NCBI RefSeq assembly: GCF_041052385.1 | Contig: NZ_CP163439.1 | Location: 7,925,001 to 7,989,000, forward strand | Length of the DNA: 64,000 nt | From: Streptomyces sp. R28 | Lineage (GTDB): Bacteria; Actinomycetota; Actinomycetes; Streptomycetales; Streptomycetaceae | Direction of reading: 5' to 3' | Shown: positions 24,362 through 33,400 of the stretch, one piece after another | How the letters are laid out: each line of letters opens with the position of its first letter | Position numbering within the stretch: the first letter of the stretch is position 1 | Notes under the pieces: generated by a model | The model's database searches: none | What the model was told of the DNA's origin: nothing | What the model saw: the letters and a program-made list of their open reading frames with translations, nothing else | Translations under genes and position numbers: made by a program

Positions 24362-24367
24362 TAGACT
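24362..24367 (+). promoter_or_regulatory. Possible -10 box for the methyltransferase gene
   Basis: TAGACT lies about 110 bp before the ATG at 24476, just after the permease stop. No matching -35 is clear, so this is a tentative site. Confidence 0.3.
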
Positions 24368-24475
24368 GGTGGGCTGTTGTCGGGCCCTGACGGACCGCCG
24401 GTCGGACCGCGTTCCTGCCCACTCGTCCACCGCAGTTCAGGGCCGTACCCCTTCTCGATCTGGAGTTACCCCACC

Positions 24476-25804
24476 ATGCAGGCAGAACCGAAGAAGTCGC
24501 TGGTGGGGGAGGAGTACGAGGTCGAGATCGGCCCCGTCGCCCACGGCGGGCACTGCATCGCCCGCACCGACGCCGGCCAGGTGCTGTTCGTCCGGCACAC
24601 GCTGCCCGGCGAGCGGGTCGTGGCCCGGGTGACCGAGGGCGAGGAGGGCGACCGTTTCCTGCGCGCGGACGCGGTCGAGGTCCTGGACGCGTCCAAGGAC
24701 CGCGTCGAGGCGCCCTGCCCCTTCGCCGGCCCCGGCCGCTGCGGCGGCTGCGACTGGCAGCACGCCAAGCCGGGGGCACAGCGCCGGTTGAAGGGCGAGG
24801 TCATCACCGAGCAGTTGCAGCGGCTCGCGGGACTGACGCCGGAGGACGTCGGCTGGGACGGCACCGTGATGCCGGCCGAGGGCGACAAGCTGCCCGCCGG
24901 GCAGGTGCCGCAGTGGCGGACGCGGGTGCAGTACGCCGTGGACGCCGACGGGCACGCCGGACTGCGCCGGCACCGCTCGCACGAGGTGGAGCCGATCGAC
25001 CACTGCATGATCGCCGCCGAGGGCGTCAGCGAGCTGGGCATCGAGAAGCGCGACTGGACCGGCATGGCGTCGGTGGAGGCGATCGCGGCGACGGGGTCGC
25101 AGGACCGGCAGGTGATCCTCACCCCGAAGCCGGGGGCGCGGCTGCCGATCGTGGAGCTGGACAAGCCGGTCTCCGTGATGCGGGTCGGCGAGAAGGACGG
25201 CGGGACCCACCGCGTCCACGGCCGCCCCTTCGTCCGCGAACGCGCGGACGGCCGTACCCACCGCGTCGGCAGCGGCGGCTTCTGGCAGGTCCACCCGAAG
25301 GCCGCGGACACCCTCGTGACGGCGGTCATGCAGGGCCTGCTGCCCCGCAAGGGCGAGATGGCTCTGGACCTGTACTGCGGCGTCGGCCTGTTCGCGGGCG
25401 CCCTGGCCGACCGGCTCGGCGACAAGGGCGCGGTGCTCGGCATCGAGTCCGGCAAGCGCGCGGTGGAGGACGCCCGGCACAACCTCGCCGACTTCGAGCG
25501 GGTGCGGATCGAGCAGGGCAAGGTCGAATCGGTCCTGCCGCGCACGGGTATCACCGAGGTGGACCTGATCGTGCTGGACCCGCCGAGGGCCGGGGCGGGA
25601 CGGAAGACGGTCGCGCATCTCGCGTCGCTGGGGGCGCGACGGATCGCGTATGTGGCGTGCGATCCGGCGGCGTTGGCGCGGGATCTGGGGTACTTCCGGG
25701 AGGGGGGGTATCGGGTGCGGATGTTGCGGGCGTTCGATCTGTTTCCGATGACTCATCACGTGGAGTGCGTGGCGATTCTGGAGCCTGCGGCTAAGGGGTC
25801 CTGA
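24476..25804 (+). CDS. TRAM-domain class I RNA methyltransferase (TrmA/RumA type)
   Basis: A 442-residue S-adenosylmethionine-dependent uridine-C5 methyltransferase acting on tRNA or rRNA. An N-terminal TRAM domain ('EIGPVAHGGHCIAR...VRHTLPGE') is followed by the cluster-binding cysteines in 'CPFAGPGRCGGCDWQH'. The Rossmann part has 'ALDLYCGVGLFAGAL', 'IVLDPPRAGAGRKTV' and the catalytic cysteine in 'IAYVACDPAALARDL'. It ends 'FPMTHHVECVAILEP'. GGAG precedes the ATG. The last codons are the attachment-like sequence of the island that follows: copies of this 3' end occur at 25832-25885 and 38557-38622. The exact RNA target is unknown. Confidence 0.93.
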   Translation: MQAEPKKSLVGEEYEVEIGPVAHGGHCIARTDAGQVLFVRHTLPGERVVARVTEGEEGDRFLRADAVEVLDASKDRVEAPCPFAGPGRCGGCDWQHAKPGAQRRLKGEVITEQLQRLAGLTPEDVGWDGTVMPAEGDKLPAGQVPQWRTRVQYAVDADGHAGLRRHRSHEVEPIDHCMIAAEGVSELGIEKRDWTGMASVEAIAATGSQDRQVILTPKPGARLPIVELDKPVSVMRVGEKDGGTHRVHGRPFVRERADGRTHRVGSGGFWQVHPKAADTLVTAVMQGLLPRKGEMALDLYCGVGLFAGALADRLGDKGAVLGIESGKRAVEDARHNLADFERVRIEQGKVESVLPRTGITEVDLIVLDPPRAGAGRKTVAHLASLGARRIAYVACDPAALARDLGYFREGGYRVRMLRAFDLFPMTHHVECVAILEPAAKGS

Positions 25805-25831
25805 CCTGTTGTTTCGTCGATGGCTGGGCGG

Positions 25832-25885
25832 TTCGATCTGTTTCCGGTCAGCCATCAGGTGGAGTGGGTCGACTGCTTGCCTTAG
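25832..25885 (+). pseudogene. Second 3'-end fragment of a methyltransferase-type gene
   Basis: Read in frame, this piece gives FDLFPVSHQVEWVDCLP and then TAG. It resembles the true gene's end ('FDLFPMTHHVECV') but is clearly diverged. It starts 28 bases after the real stop. The bases just beyond it (25892-25906) match, with one difference, those following the third copy at 38620-38634. It is best read as a scar of an earlier insertion at the same site. Confidence 0.7.
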
Positions 25886-25972
25886 GTGCTTTGAGCTGCG
25901 GTTTTGCACAGTACCGGTGACCAGGGTGGCAGCGGGACCAGCCTGTCGCCCAGGAACGTTGACGCTCAAACG

Positions 25973-26026
25973 ACGCTCGCTCTGAGGGAGTGTCGGGCTC
26001 GCAGGAAGATCAGTCCGAGCGAGCGT
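25973..26026. repeat. Inverted repeat ACGCTCGCTC
   Basis: Perfect 10-bp arms (25973-25982 and 26017-26026) lie 34 bases apart in the gap between the methyltransferase 3'-end copies and the AbiEii-type gene. They could be a terminator for the minus-strand gene or an end of a lost element. Confidence 0.4.
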
Positions 26027-26052
26027 TGACGCCGTGTCGAAGCGCGTCCCGA

Positions 26053-26730
26053 TCAGTCGGCGTCCGGCTCTTCGGACTCCTCAAGAAGCAAGGCTGCAAG
26101 AGCGTCGGCCCAATCCACGGCCCAGGCGCGCAGTGCGCTGATCGTCGAGTCATCGAGGCCGTAGGCGGCGAAAGCCTCGTCGTCGGTCCACTCGGCCCCT
26201 GTGAGGCTGGCCTGCAGGTCTTCCCGCTCGAAGCGGCCACGGGCGTGCCGACGGCCGAACTCTTCGAGGTCGGCCGTGCTCCAGCGGCGGGAGGCCGCGA
26301 AGACGTCGATCAGATCGCGGGGCGCTCCGCGATCGGCGAGGGCGCGGACTTTGGTCCCGATCACGTCCTCCTCCGCGAGGACTGGCCCGTACGAGCTCTG
26401 CACGACCGGCCGCCAGAAGATCTCTTTGAGGATGTCGACCTCGCAGTCCTGCCCGGTGACCGGGTCGGACACGGTGAAGCGGGCGGACAGCGGGGCGGTT
26501 TCCAGCGCTTGCACCTGCCAGCCCCGCGATTCCAGGCCGGCGCGGAGCGTGGCGGCGATGTCGGCCATGGGCGCCGGGTTCTCGGTGGCGACGTCGAGGT
26601 CCTGACTCGGGCGGTGGGCGAGGTGGTGCGCTCGCACGGCGTACCCGCCGGTGAGGACCAGGGGGTACGGGGCGCCGAGCGAGATCACATCCGCCAGGAG
26701 CCGTGTGTGCAGCTCCGGCATGTCCGTCAC
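26053..26730 (-). CDS. AbiEii/AbiGii-type nucleotidyltransferase
   Basis: A 225-residue nucleotidyltransferase of the AbiEii (DUF1814) superfamily, whose members are toxins in abortive-infection toxin-antitoxin systems. The nucleotidyltransferase signature is 'LVLTGGYAVRAH' followed by 'RPSQDLDVATEN', with the metal-binding Asp pair. 'EVDILKEIFWRPV' and 'VIGTKVRALADRGAPRDLID' follow in family order. The GTG at 26730 overlaps the stop of the upstream partner gene by four bases, so the two are coupled. It lies inside the defence island, transcribed opposite to the SMC operon. A housekeeping transferase role cannot be excluded. Confidence 0.82.
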   Translation of the reverse strand: MTDMPELHTRLLADVISLGAPYPLVLTGGYAVRAHHLAHRPSQDLDVATENPAPMADIAATLRAGLESRGWQVQALETAPLSARFTVSDPVTGQDCEVDILKEIFWRPVVQSSYGPVLAEEDVIGTKVRALADRGAPRDLIDVFAASRRWSTADLEEFGRRHARGRFEREDLQASLTGAEWTDDEAFAAYGLDDSTISALRAWAVDWADALAALLLEESEEPDAD

Positions 26731-27119
26731 GCGGCTGCCCGGGTGCGGGAGGCGAGCTGGGGGAAGGCGTCCTCCCACACGGCGCGGACGGTACGGCCGA
26801 CGAGGGTGCGGAGCACTGGCCATAGCTGGAGGAGCAGGTCCTGGTTGAGGTAGCGGGGCAGGTCGTCGTGCAGGCCCTCGTGCAGGACGGTGCGGTACAG
26901 GCCCATGCGCTGGCGAGGCTTGCCCAGGTCGTATGAGGTCATCCCGGACCAGGCCAGGTGCAGAGGTAGTTCCACCACCCCTTGGGCCGGGCCGTGCAGC
27001 TCTTCCAACGATTCCGGCAGACGGCGCCGGAACTTCTCCCGGTACAGCGCGAGGTCCTCGGCGATCGCGTCCGACAGGTCGCTCGGCGTGGGTGCGGGGT
27101 GCTGTGGGCTGGAGGGCAT
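26727..27119 (-). CDS. Partner protein of the AbiEii-type nucleotidyltransferase
   Basis: A 130-residue soluble protein, probably helical: 'SDAIAEDLALYREKFRRRLP', 'GVVELPLHLAWSGMTSYDLG', 'LYRTVLHEGLHDDLPRYLNQ', 'LVGRTVRAVWEDAFPQLASR'. In the two-gene operon it precedes the nucleotidyltransferase with a 4-bp overlap, the position of an antitoxin. I do not recognise a known antitoxin fold or an obvious DNA-binding motif. I chose the ATG at 27119; upstream in-frame sequence belongs to a decayed transporter fragment and the G tract. Confidence 0.7.
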   Translation of the reverse strand: MPSSPQHPAPTPSDLSDAIAEDLALYREKFRRRLPESLEELHGPAQGVVELPLHLAWSGMTSYDLGKPRQRMGLYRTVLHEGLHDDLPRYLNQDLLLQLWPVLRTLVGRTVRAVWEDAFPQLASRTRAAA

Positions 27120-27175
27120 GGCCCCATTATGGCGGCCGAAGAAGTGGCGGGGGCATGATGCGCGAGATGTGTCCC

Positions 27176-27185
27176 GGGGGGGGGG
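27176..27185. repeat. Homopolymer of ten G
   Basis: An uninterrupted G10 tract 57 bp upstream of the antitoxin-position gene. It may be slippage-prone or an assembly error. Confidence 0.8.
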
Positions 27186-27249
27186 CAGCGAACTCGTGCA
27201 GGTGAGCTGGCCGTGGCAGCCTGTTCCGCCCGAAAGAGGAGGGAGCGAC

Positions 27250-27467
27250 CACATCACCAGTGGCCGGGCGATGCGGATCGTGAGTGGGCTGGTCAGCTGC
27301 GCCAGCGCCGGCAGGCAGAGGACCCCGAGGACCGACGATCCGGCGCCCCAGACATTGCGGCGGCCGAGCAGGCGTGAGGGGGTGCGGTCACTGAGCGGGC
27401 CCAGGATCGGCGGTGCCAGCAGGGACGATGCCGCGCCGACCGCGACGATGGTGCCGAATGTACTGGT
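27250..27467 (-). pseudogene. MFS transporter fragment
   Basis: About 70 codons on the minus strand read 'TSTFGTIVAVGAASSLLAPP', 'ILGPLSDRTPSRLLGRRNVW' and then a hydrophobic helix. This is the helix 2-3 loop and flanks of a major facilitator permease. Both ends of the gene are missing. The fragment runs into the region upstream of the nucleotidyltransferase operon. Confidence 0.7.
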
Positions 27468-27539
27468 GGCCGCCGCGGGTCAGTGACGGTCAGGGTGATC
27501 TGCTTCAGCAGCAATGCTCTCCGCCCGAGGAGGGCTATC

Positions 27540-27665
27540 TCTCGTCCACATTGAGGCACCTGCCGCTCTGCGTGCTGACGATGTGGTTCAGCGGCCAACC
27601 TCGTGCGTGGTGTAGCTGGTCGGCGTGATGCGCCAGCGCTGGTTGGCGCCGCCGGTCTCGTGGTA
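27540..27665 (-). pseudogene. Ricin-type lectin domain fragment
   Basis: Two out-of-frame minus-strand pieces, 'ANQRWRITPTSYTTHEVG' (27598-27665) and 'VSTQSGRCLNVDER' (27540-27582), match the QxW and SGxCLNV signatures of a ricin-B lectin repeat. The reading frame is broken and the rest of the gene is absent. Confidence 0.55.
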
Positions 27666-28095
27666 CGTGCTCTTGCGCCGCATAGGCGGTCGAGACGCCT
27701 GCGCGTCTTTGGCGGTGCCGTTGCGCCAGACGAACAGCGCGAGACTGTGGGCAGTGGCCCAGCGCAGCTCTTCGGGTAGTTCGAGCACGCCCATCTGCCG
27801 AGTTGCTCGCGTGCCTATGCCAGCCGCTCCTGCGGCTCTTCGTCCGTCGCCGCCCCTGCCCTTCCTCTACGGCCAAGTCGGCCTCTCCGACTGGGCAAGC
27901 CCCTGGGCAACCGCATTTTGGTGTGCCGCGCCCCCGGACCGATTCCCAGAGGGCTTCGGCAGTCAACGGCGGGGGCGCAGACCGTAGTCGATGAACTCGG
28001 GTGCGATGCCGGGTTTAGCTACCGTTCTTCACCTCACGGATGCAGTTGGGTCATTCCTCCCCACGGGCCCGGCAGGTTGACTAGCGTTCTGCGGC
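27666..28095. other. Decayed sequence upstream of the SMC operon
   Basis: A 430-bp stretch with no convincing gene. One minus-strand frame ('LPEELRWATAHSLALFVWRN') looks coding-like but is broken. The promoter of the four-gene SMC operon should lie at its right end. Confidence 0.45.
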
Positions 28096-29601
28096 ATGAA
28101 CGCCAGCCGCGAGCCGACCGCCGTTGACTTTTCGGATGACGGATTGGCCCGTAGGGCCAAGGCTCTCGCCTGTACGGCTCCCCTGCAGGCGTTGGACGAG
28201 AACAAGGGGAGCCTGCGCTGGGTGAAGGCGGACGTCTACCAGCTGGCGGAGATCGCGCTGCACACCATCGACCAGGTCACCATTTCCATGGACTTCGACT
28301 CCGGGGCCAACCAGGAGAAGGTCGTCGACCAAGTGAAGCGGTTCGTCGCCCTCCAAGCCCCGGAACGTACGACCGAGGAACACCGCAGTGTGGCACGGCA
28401 CGTGCTCCAGCGGCTGATCAACGTCGGTACCGTGGAGCGGAGTTTCAACGAGACCATCGGTGCGGTGGACCGGAGCGGTGTCTATCGTCGCTTCGGCTTC
28501 CAGTTCAATCTGCTGGTCGAGAGGGCAGGTCGGGATGGGAAAATCTACCTTCGCGCTTCCGATGAGGCGATCAACGTCTTGGTCGGCGCGCTCGACACGG
28601 ATGTGGAGTCGGCGCAGATCGCGGCGGAGGTGAAGCTCGACAGCCTGATCAAGCGAGGCAGGCTCGCTGAGGCCAAACTCGCAGCTGAACAAGCCCGTTA
28701 CCGCACTGTCCAGTACGGGGAGATGCTGCGCCAACTGCTCGATGCCACGGCACGGGACATCCGCGCGGTCGACTGGGAGCGCGAGGTGCCGGAACTCCTC
28801 GCGCACGCGTTGGCCCACATCGAGGAGCGCTACGACTTCGAGCATCGCATTCTGAGCAACATCAGCGCGGCGCGGGACAAGTCCGACGAACCGCTTCACA
28901 AACAGCGGGCCGCGGAGCTGGTCACCATTGTGCGTGACTGCATCCGCCGACATATGCAGCTGCAGAAACGGCTGTTGACGGCCCGCTCCGTGTTCCGTGA
29001 GGAACAGGACCGACAGCAGTTCGCAGAACTGCCGCTGCGAGCCGTACTGGACCTCTACGGGCAGGTACTCAACCCCGTACTGGATCTGTCTCTCCGCGAT
29101 GCGCTCACCGTCGGTGAGGGGTTCTTCAGTGATGCCGTCGGCCCCGAACCCCCTGCCGTGATGGACCTGTCGTCCTTGGTCACGAGACTTCTCAGAACGG
29201 CACCGGAGCGCGAGCGGCTGGGCGAGGCGATTCCGGAACTCGACTTGGCCGAGACGACGGAGAAGCCCGCCTTCACCTTGGGCGACTGGGCCGCCACCGA
29301 TGAACTGCTCGATTTCTGCGACACGCCGCGGCAGTTGAGCGATCTACTGGCGGAGGCCGAGCACACGGCGCGCAGTACCGCGACCTTGCTTCTGCATCGC
29401 GCGTTCCACGCACTGGACCCGCAGGTCGGCGAGCGCATCGCGCGAGGCGACTCCCGGGTCCTTGTCGGGGTGGGCACAGGCGACCGGTTCGACGTGCCCC
29501 ACTTCGGCGGCGACGACCTGCTGCTCTGTTCCGTCCCGATCACCCGCCCGCCCGACGGTACCGATCCCGACTCGCCCCTTCCCGAGGACACTTTCGAATG
29601 A
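28096..29601 (+). CDS. jetA: Wadjet/MksF-like kleisin subunit (JetA position)
   Basis: A 501-residue, mostly helical protein, first in a four-gene operon with the order kleisin, KITE, SMC, TOPRIM nuclease. An N-terminal winged-helix-like region ('GSLRWVKADVYQLAEIALHT', residues 37-58) is followed by a middle helical domain ('LIKRGRLAEAKLAAEQARYR') and a C-terminal small domain ending 'DVPHFGGDDLLLCSVPI'. This matches the MukF/MksF/JetA plan. The identification rests on position and architecture, since kleisins diverge strongly. In Wadjet, JetABC extrudes plasmid DNA loops and JetD cuts them. Its stop overlaps the next start (ATGA). Confidence 0.75.
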   Translation: MNASREPTAVDFSDDGLARRAKALACTAPLQALDENKGSLRWVKADVYQLAEIALHTIDQVTISMDFDSGANQEKVVDQVKRFVALQAPERTTEEHRSVARHVLQRLINVGTVERSFNETIGAVDRSGVYRRFGFQFNLLVERAGRDGKIYLRASDEAINVLVGALDTDVESAQIAAEVKLDSLIKRGRLAEAKLAAEQARYRTVQYGEMLRQLLDATARDIRAVDWEREVPELLAHALAHIEERYDFEHRILSNISAARDKSDEPLHKQRAAELVTIVRDCIRRHMQLQKRLLTARSVFREEQDRQQFAELPLRAVLDLYGQVLNPVLDLSLRDALTVGEGFFSDAVGPEPPAVMDLSSLVTRLLRTAPERERLGEAIPELDLAETTEKPAFTLGDWAATDELLDFCDTPRQLSDLLAEAEHTARSTATLLLHRAFHALDPQVGERIARGDSRVLVGVGTGDRFDVPHFGGDDLLLCSVPITRPPDGTDPDSPLPEDTFE

Positions 29602-30443
29602 GCGACACCTTCACGGTCTCCGACGCGGAGGGCGCCGCCCAACTGGTGGCCTTCGGCATGCGTCCGCGCCTGCATCCTACGCAGGATCGTGAGTACGACA
29701 GTCTCGTCCGCCGCTATCGCGAGGACGACGCGTTCCGCTTTCTGACCGAACGGATCGCCTTCAGCCTCGGCCTCCATGTGGTCGACGTCGGCCATGGCAC
29801 GGGAATGGTCCTGGCCGCCGTCACCGGTTCGGTCTTCGAGACCAGGATCGAGGACTACGCCCGCACGTCACATCATCGGAACGAGGGGGAGAGAGCGTTG
29901 CACGGCATCATCCATCTCGCGGTGGCGGCGCTGGCATTTCCCCGCCCCGCAGACCTCGCCGACGACGGCTACATCGGCCGGGTCAAGGCGAGCGTCGTCG
30001 ATGAGACCGTACGGGAGATCTGCCGGAAGCTGGGGCGCCGGGCGGCGGAGGCCGAGAGTACGGAGGATGCCCCCACAGACGCCCCGGAGTTGGAGCGGGC
30101 CTGGCGGGCCTACGCACGCCGCCCTGAGGTCTCGGAGACCAAGGACGAGCGTGTCGCCCCCAATTCCACCCGGGGGATGACTTCCCGCGCCCTGCGTTTT
30201 CTCATGGAACAGGGACTCCTGGTGATGGTCGAGGACGACGAAACGGAGGAGAACGTCTTCCGCACCACACCTCGCTACCAGGTGCAGGTGCGTGAACTGG
30301 CCTCCACGGCAGCATTCGAGGAACTGCTTCGCCTCGGCGCGATCTCCGACATCACCGAGCCGAGCGGAACACTTCGTACCGGCGTGCCGGGCGCGAGGGC
30401 CTCCGAGCCGCACGACGTGACGAAGGCCGGCGCCGATGTATGA
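29598..30443 (+). CDS. jetB: Wadjet/MksE-like KITE subunit (JetB position)
   Basis: A 281-residue protein made of winged-helix-like segments: 'EYDSLVRRYREDDAFRFLTE', 'RALHGIIHLAVAALAFPRPA', 'STRGMTSRALRFLMEQGLLV', then 'NVFRTTPRYQVQVRELAS'. The KITE fold of MukE/JetB is inferred from position between the kleisin-like and SMC genes, size and this pattern. It overlaps the upstream gene by 4 bp and the SMC gene by 8 bp, so the subunits are translated together, as expected for a fixed-stoichiometry complex. The last about 25 residues are polar and probably disordered. Confidence 0.73.
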   Translation: MSDTFTVSDAEGAAQLVAFGMRPRLHPTQDREYDSLVRRYREDDAFRFLTERIAFSLGLHVVDVGHGTGMVLAAVTGSVFETRIEDYARTSHHRNEGERALHGIIHLAVAALAFPRPADLADDGYIGRVKASVVDETVREICRKLGRRAAEAESTEDAPTDAPELERAWRAYARRPEVSETKDERVAPNSTRGMTSRALRFLMEQGLLVMVEDDETEENVFRTTPRYQVQVRELASTAAFEELLRLGAISDITEPSGTLRTGVPGARASEPHDVTKAGADV

Positions 30444-33400
30444 GCTGTCCCGGGTGATGCTCCAGTCCGTCGGGCCGGCCGGAGCCCGCTACCAGAACGT
30501 TCTCCTCGACTTCAGTGCCGTCGGTCGCCAGGTCTCCGACCGTCGTATGTCCTTGTTCGGCGCTGGTGAGTCGGTGCGCCGCCCTTCACCCGCGACTGTT
30601 CTCTTCCTGGAGAACGGAGGTGGAAAGTCCGTTCTGATCAAGCTGATCTTCTCGGTGGTGCTTCCCGGTCGTCGGCAGGTCGTCGGCACAAGTGGCGGAG
30701 GCGTCCTGGAACGCTTCGTCCTGCCCAAGGACACCGCCCATGTGGTCCTGGAATGGACGCACGCACGCAGCGGCCGTCGATTGATCACCGGCAAGGTGAT
30801 GGAGTGGAAGGATCGGCGGGAGTCCTCCGATCCGCGGAACCTGATCGAACGCTGGTACCACTTCCGCCCCACCTCCGCTCTAAGCCTCGACAACCTCCCC
30901 TTCTCGGCAAACAACTACTATCGGACCCGGGCTGACTACTTGCTCGAACTGCAGAAGGCGCAGGCCGCCGACCCCACCCTCGAGTACGACGAGTTCGAGC
31001 GGCAAGGCGAGTGGTCCGAGCGGCTGGCGGATCTGAATCTGGACCCCGAGCTCTTCAAGTATCAGCGCAGCATGAACGCCGACGAGGGGGAGGCAGCCGA
31101 GGCGTTCTCCTTCACCAGTGACATCGCCTTCGTGAACTTTTTGCTCGGAGCTGTCCTACCCACCGACCCGGCCAAGGAACTCGCGGACCTGCTGGACACC
31201 TATGCAGGACGCCTCCATTTGCGCACCGAGCTGCTGCTCGAACGGGATTTCGCCCAAGGCGCGTTGGACATCCTCCGGCCCCTTGCCGACGCGCGGGCGA
31301 GTGCCGACGAGGCTCGCGACCGGCGGAGGACTGCGGCGCAGGACATGGCCAACCTGCTGGGGAGGCTGAAGGTCCGGGCGGAAGAGGAGGCCAAAGCTGT
31401 TCGCCGGATCCAGAAGGAGGCGGAGCAACTCGCTGCCGAGAGCGCGTCGGCGAACACTGAGCATCTTCGACTTCAAGCAGTCACTGTTGAGTTGGAAAGG
31501 CTGCTGGCTGAACTCCGCTTCAATGACGCCCAGTCGGAAGCCGAGAAGGCGGAAACAGAAGCCCTTCGTGCCGAGGCGGAATCGGCGGCCTGGAACGTCG
31601 TCCCCACTGTGTTGCGGCAGCTCAGCGCGGAGCAACGGGTGAGCGACCTCCGAGCGTTGGTGGCGGCCGCCGAGGAGGCTGCGCGTCCCGCGCTGGTTGC
31701 CCGGGACAAGGCGGCGGCCCTGTTGATCCGGGCACTCCGCGACGGAGTCAAGGAACTTCGTGACAAGGCGGACAGGATCGAGGCGGAGGCCACGGCCGCT
31801 GCTGCTCAGGCCGAGGTGGACCAAAAGGCACACAATGACGCGCTCGCCCGCGCGATCAGTCAGGTGAAGGAAGCCGAGACGGCCGAGCAGCGCGTGGGTG
31901 AAGTACGTGACCTGATCGCGGACGCGATGCGTGGCGGTCTGCTCGCCCCCGGCGTCTCTGCGGCCGCGGCGCTGGAGCAGGCCAAGGCGGCCGCGGCGGA
32001 CAACGCCAGTCGGCTCAAGGCACTGGAGAAAGAGGTCAAAAGGCTCGAAGTCGAGCAGCAGGCGGCAGCGCAGACTGTCCGCGTGTCGGAGAGACGACTT
32101 GCCGTGCTGCACCGGGCCCTCGACACCGCCGACCAGGAGTGGAATGCGGCCGCGGCTCGCAAGGATGCGCTGGGTGCAGACCCCGCCTTTCCCGATCTCC
32201 TGGGGCAACGCCCCCAGGACCTGGAGACTGACGCGGAGGCGCTGCGGAGCCGGCTGGCCGAGGTTCAGGACAAGGCAGTTGCCGAGATCACGGATCTTCA
32301 TGTCGCCGAGGCCCGGGACGAGAGGGCCCGCATCGCATTGGAGAGCACCGAACTGCTGCCCGCTTCCCCAGAGGCAACGCGGGTCAAGGAGATCCTCGCG
32401 GAGGGCGGTATCACCGCCTGGACCGGATGGGAATACTTGGCGGCGATCCCGGATGTCGAGCGCCGACGAACCCTCGTCGGGCAAGTACCGCAGCTGGCAA
32501 GCGGCGTTCTGCTGAACAACCCTGCCCAGCTCTCGGCGGCGGAAGAACTCGTCAACAGCCAAGAGCCTCACCCGAGCGTGTTCCTCGCGGTTGGTACGAC
32601 GGAGGCCGTGACCCGGACACATTCTGAGATCGGTGGGGTCGGCTTCGTTGTGGACGCGCATCCGGCGCTCTACGACGAGCGGGCCGCGGATGTGGAACGC
32701 CGTCTGGTACGACAGCGCCACGATCGGCGTGTGGAGCGGCTCGCCGAACTCGCCGAACGGCGTGGAACAGCGGCCACTCTGGTGGCCAGGATCGAGGAAT
32801 GGCGCAGGGACTTCCCGCCTGGCCGTCTGGCCGAACTCCAGCAGCAGGCGGAGGAACGGCGTCGGCTCGTCGAGGCCGGGGAACAGGAGGTCGAGGAACT
32901 GCGCGTGGCCCACGACGAGTTGGGTGAAGCCCGTGACACGGCGCTGGAGGAGACCGAGCCAGTGCGGGTCGCCCAGCGGGGACTCGACGAGCGAGCACAT
33001 CATCTGACGAGCCTCGCCGATCAGGAGGCGCGCGTTCCAGGCTGGGAAAGCACGGCAGCCCTGCACAGGGAGGCGGGCGAACGGGAGCGGGAAGCGGCCA
33101 GGAATGCCGATGAGAAGGCCCGGCGGGGTCGTGAACAGGCTGCCGGGCTGCTGCGTGAGGTGGACGGCATGCGAGCCTCCGCCAGCAGGCTCTCGGAAGA
33201 ACTGACAGCACTTCCCCTGGATGTCGAACCGTCGGCAACGACAGAATGCGCAAGCGCACCGCTGGAAGTGCTCCGGCGAGACTATGCACGTACGGTCGAG
33301 ACGTATCTGCGCGCGTCCGCCGGTGACCGATTGCTCAATGATCTGCGCCAGGCCGAAAACGACACGTCACTGATCGCGGCTGAACTCGAGGATCACGCGG

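Noticed and set aside
22132..24390. A 752-codon plus-strand frame overlapping the permease
   Set aside because: It reads the permease gene in a shifted frame; the permease frame has the transmembrane pattern and KimA-like motifs.
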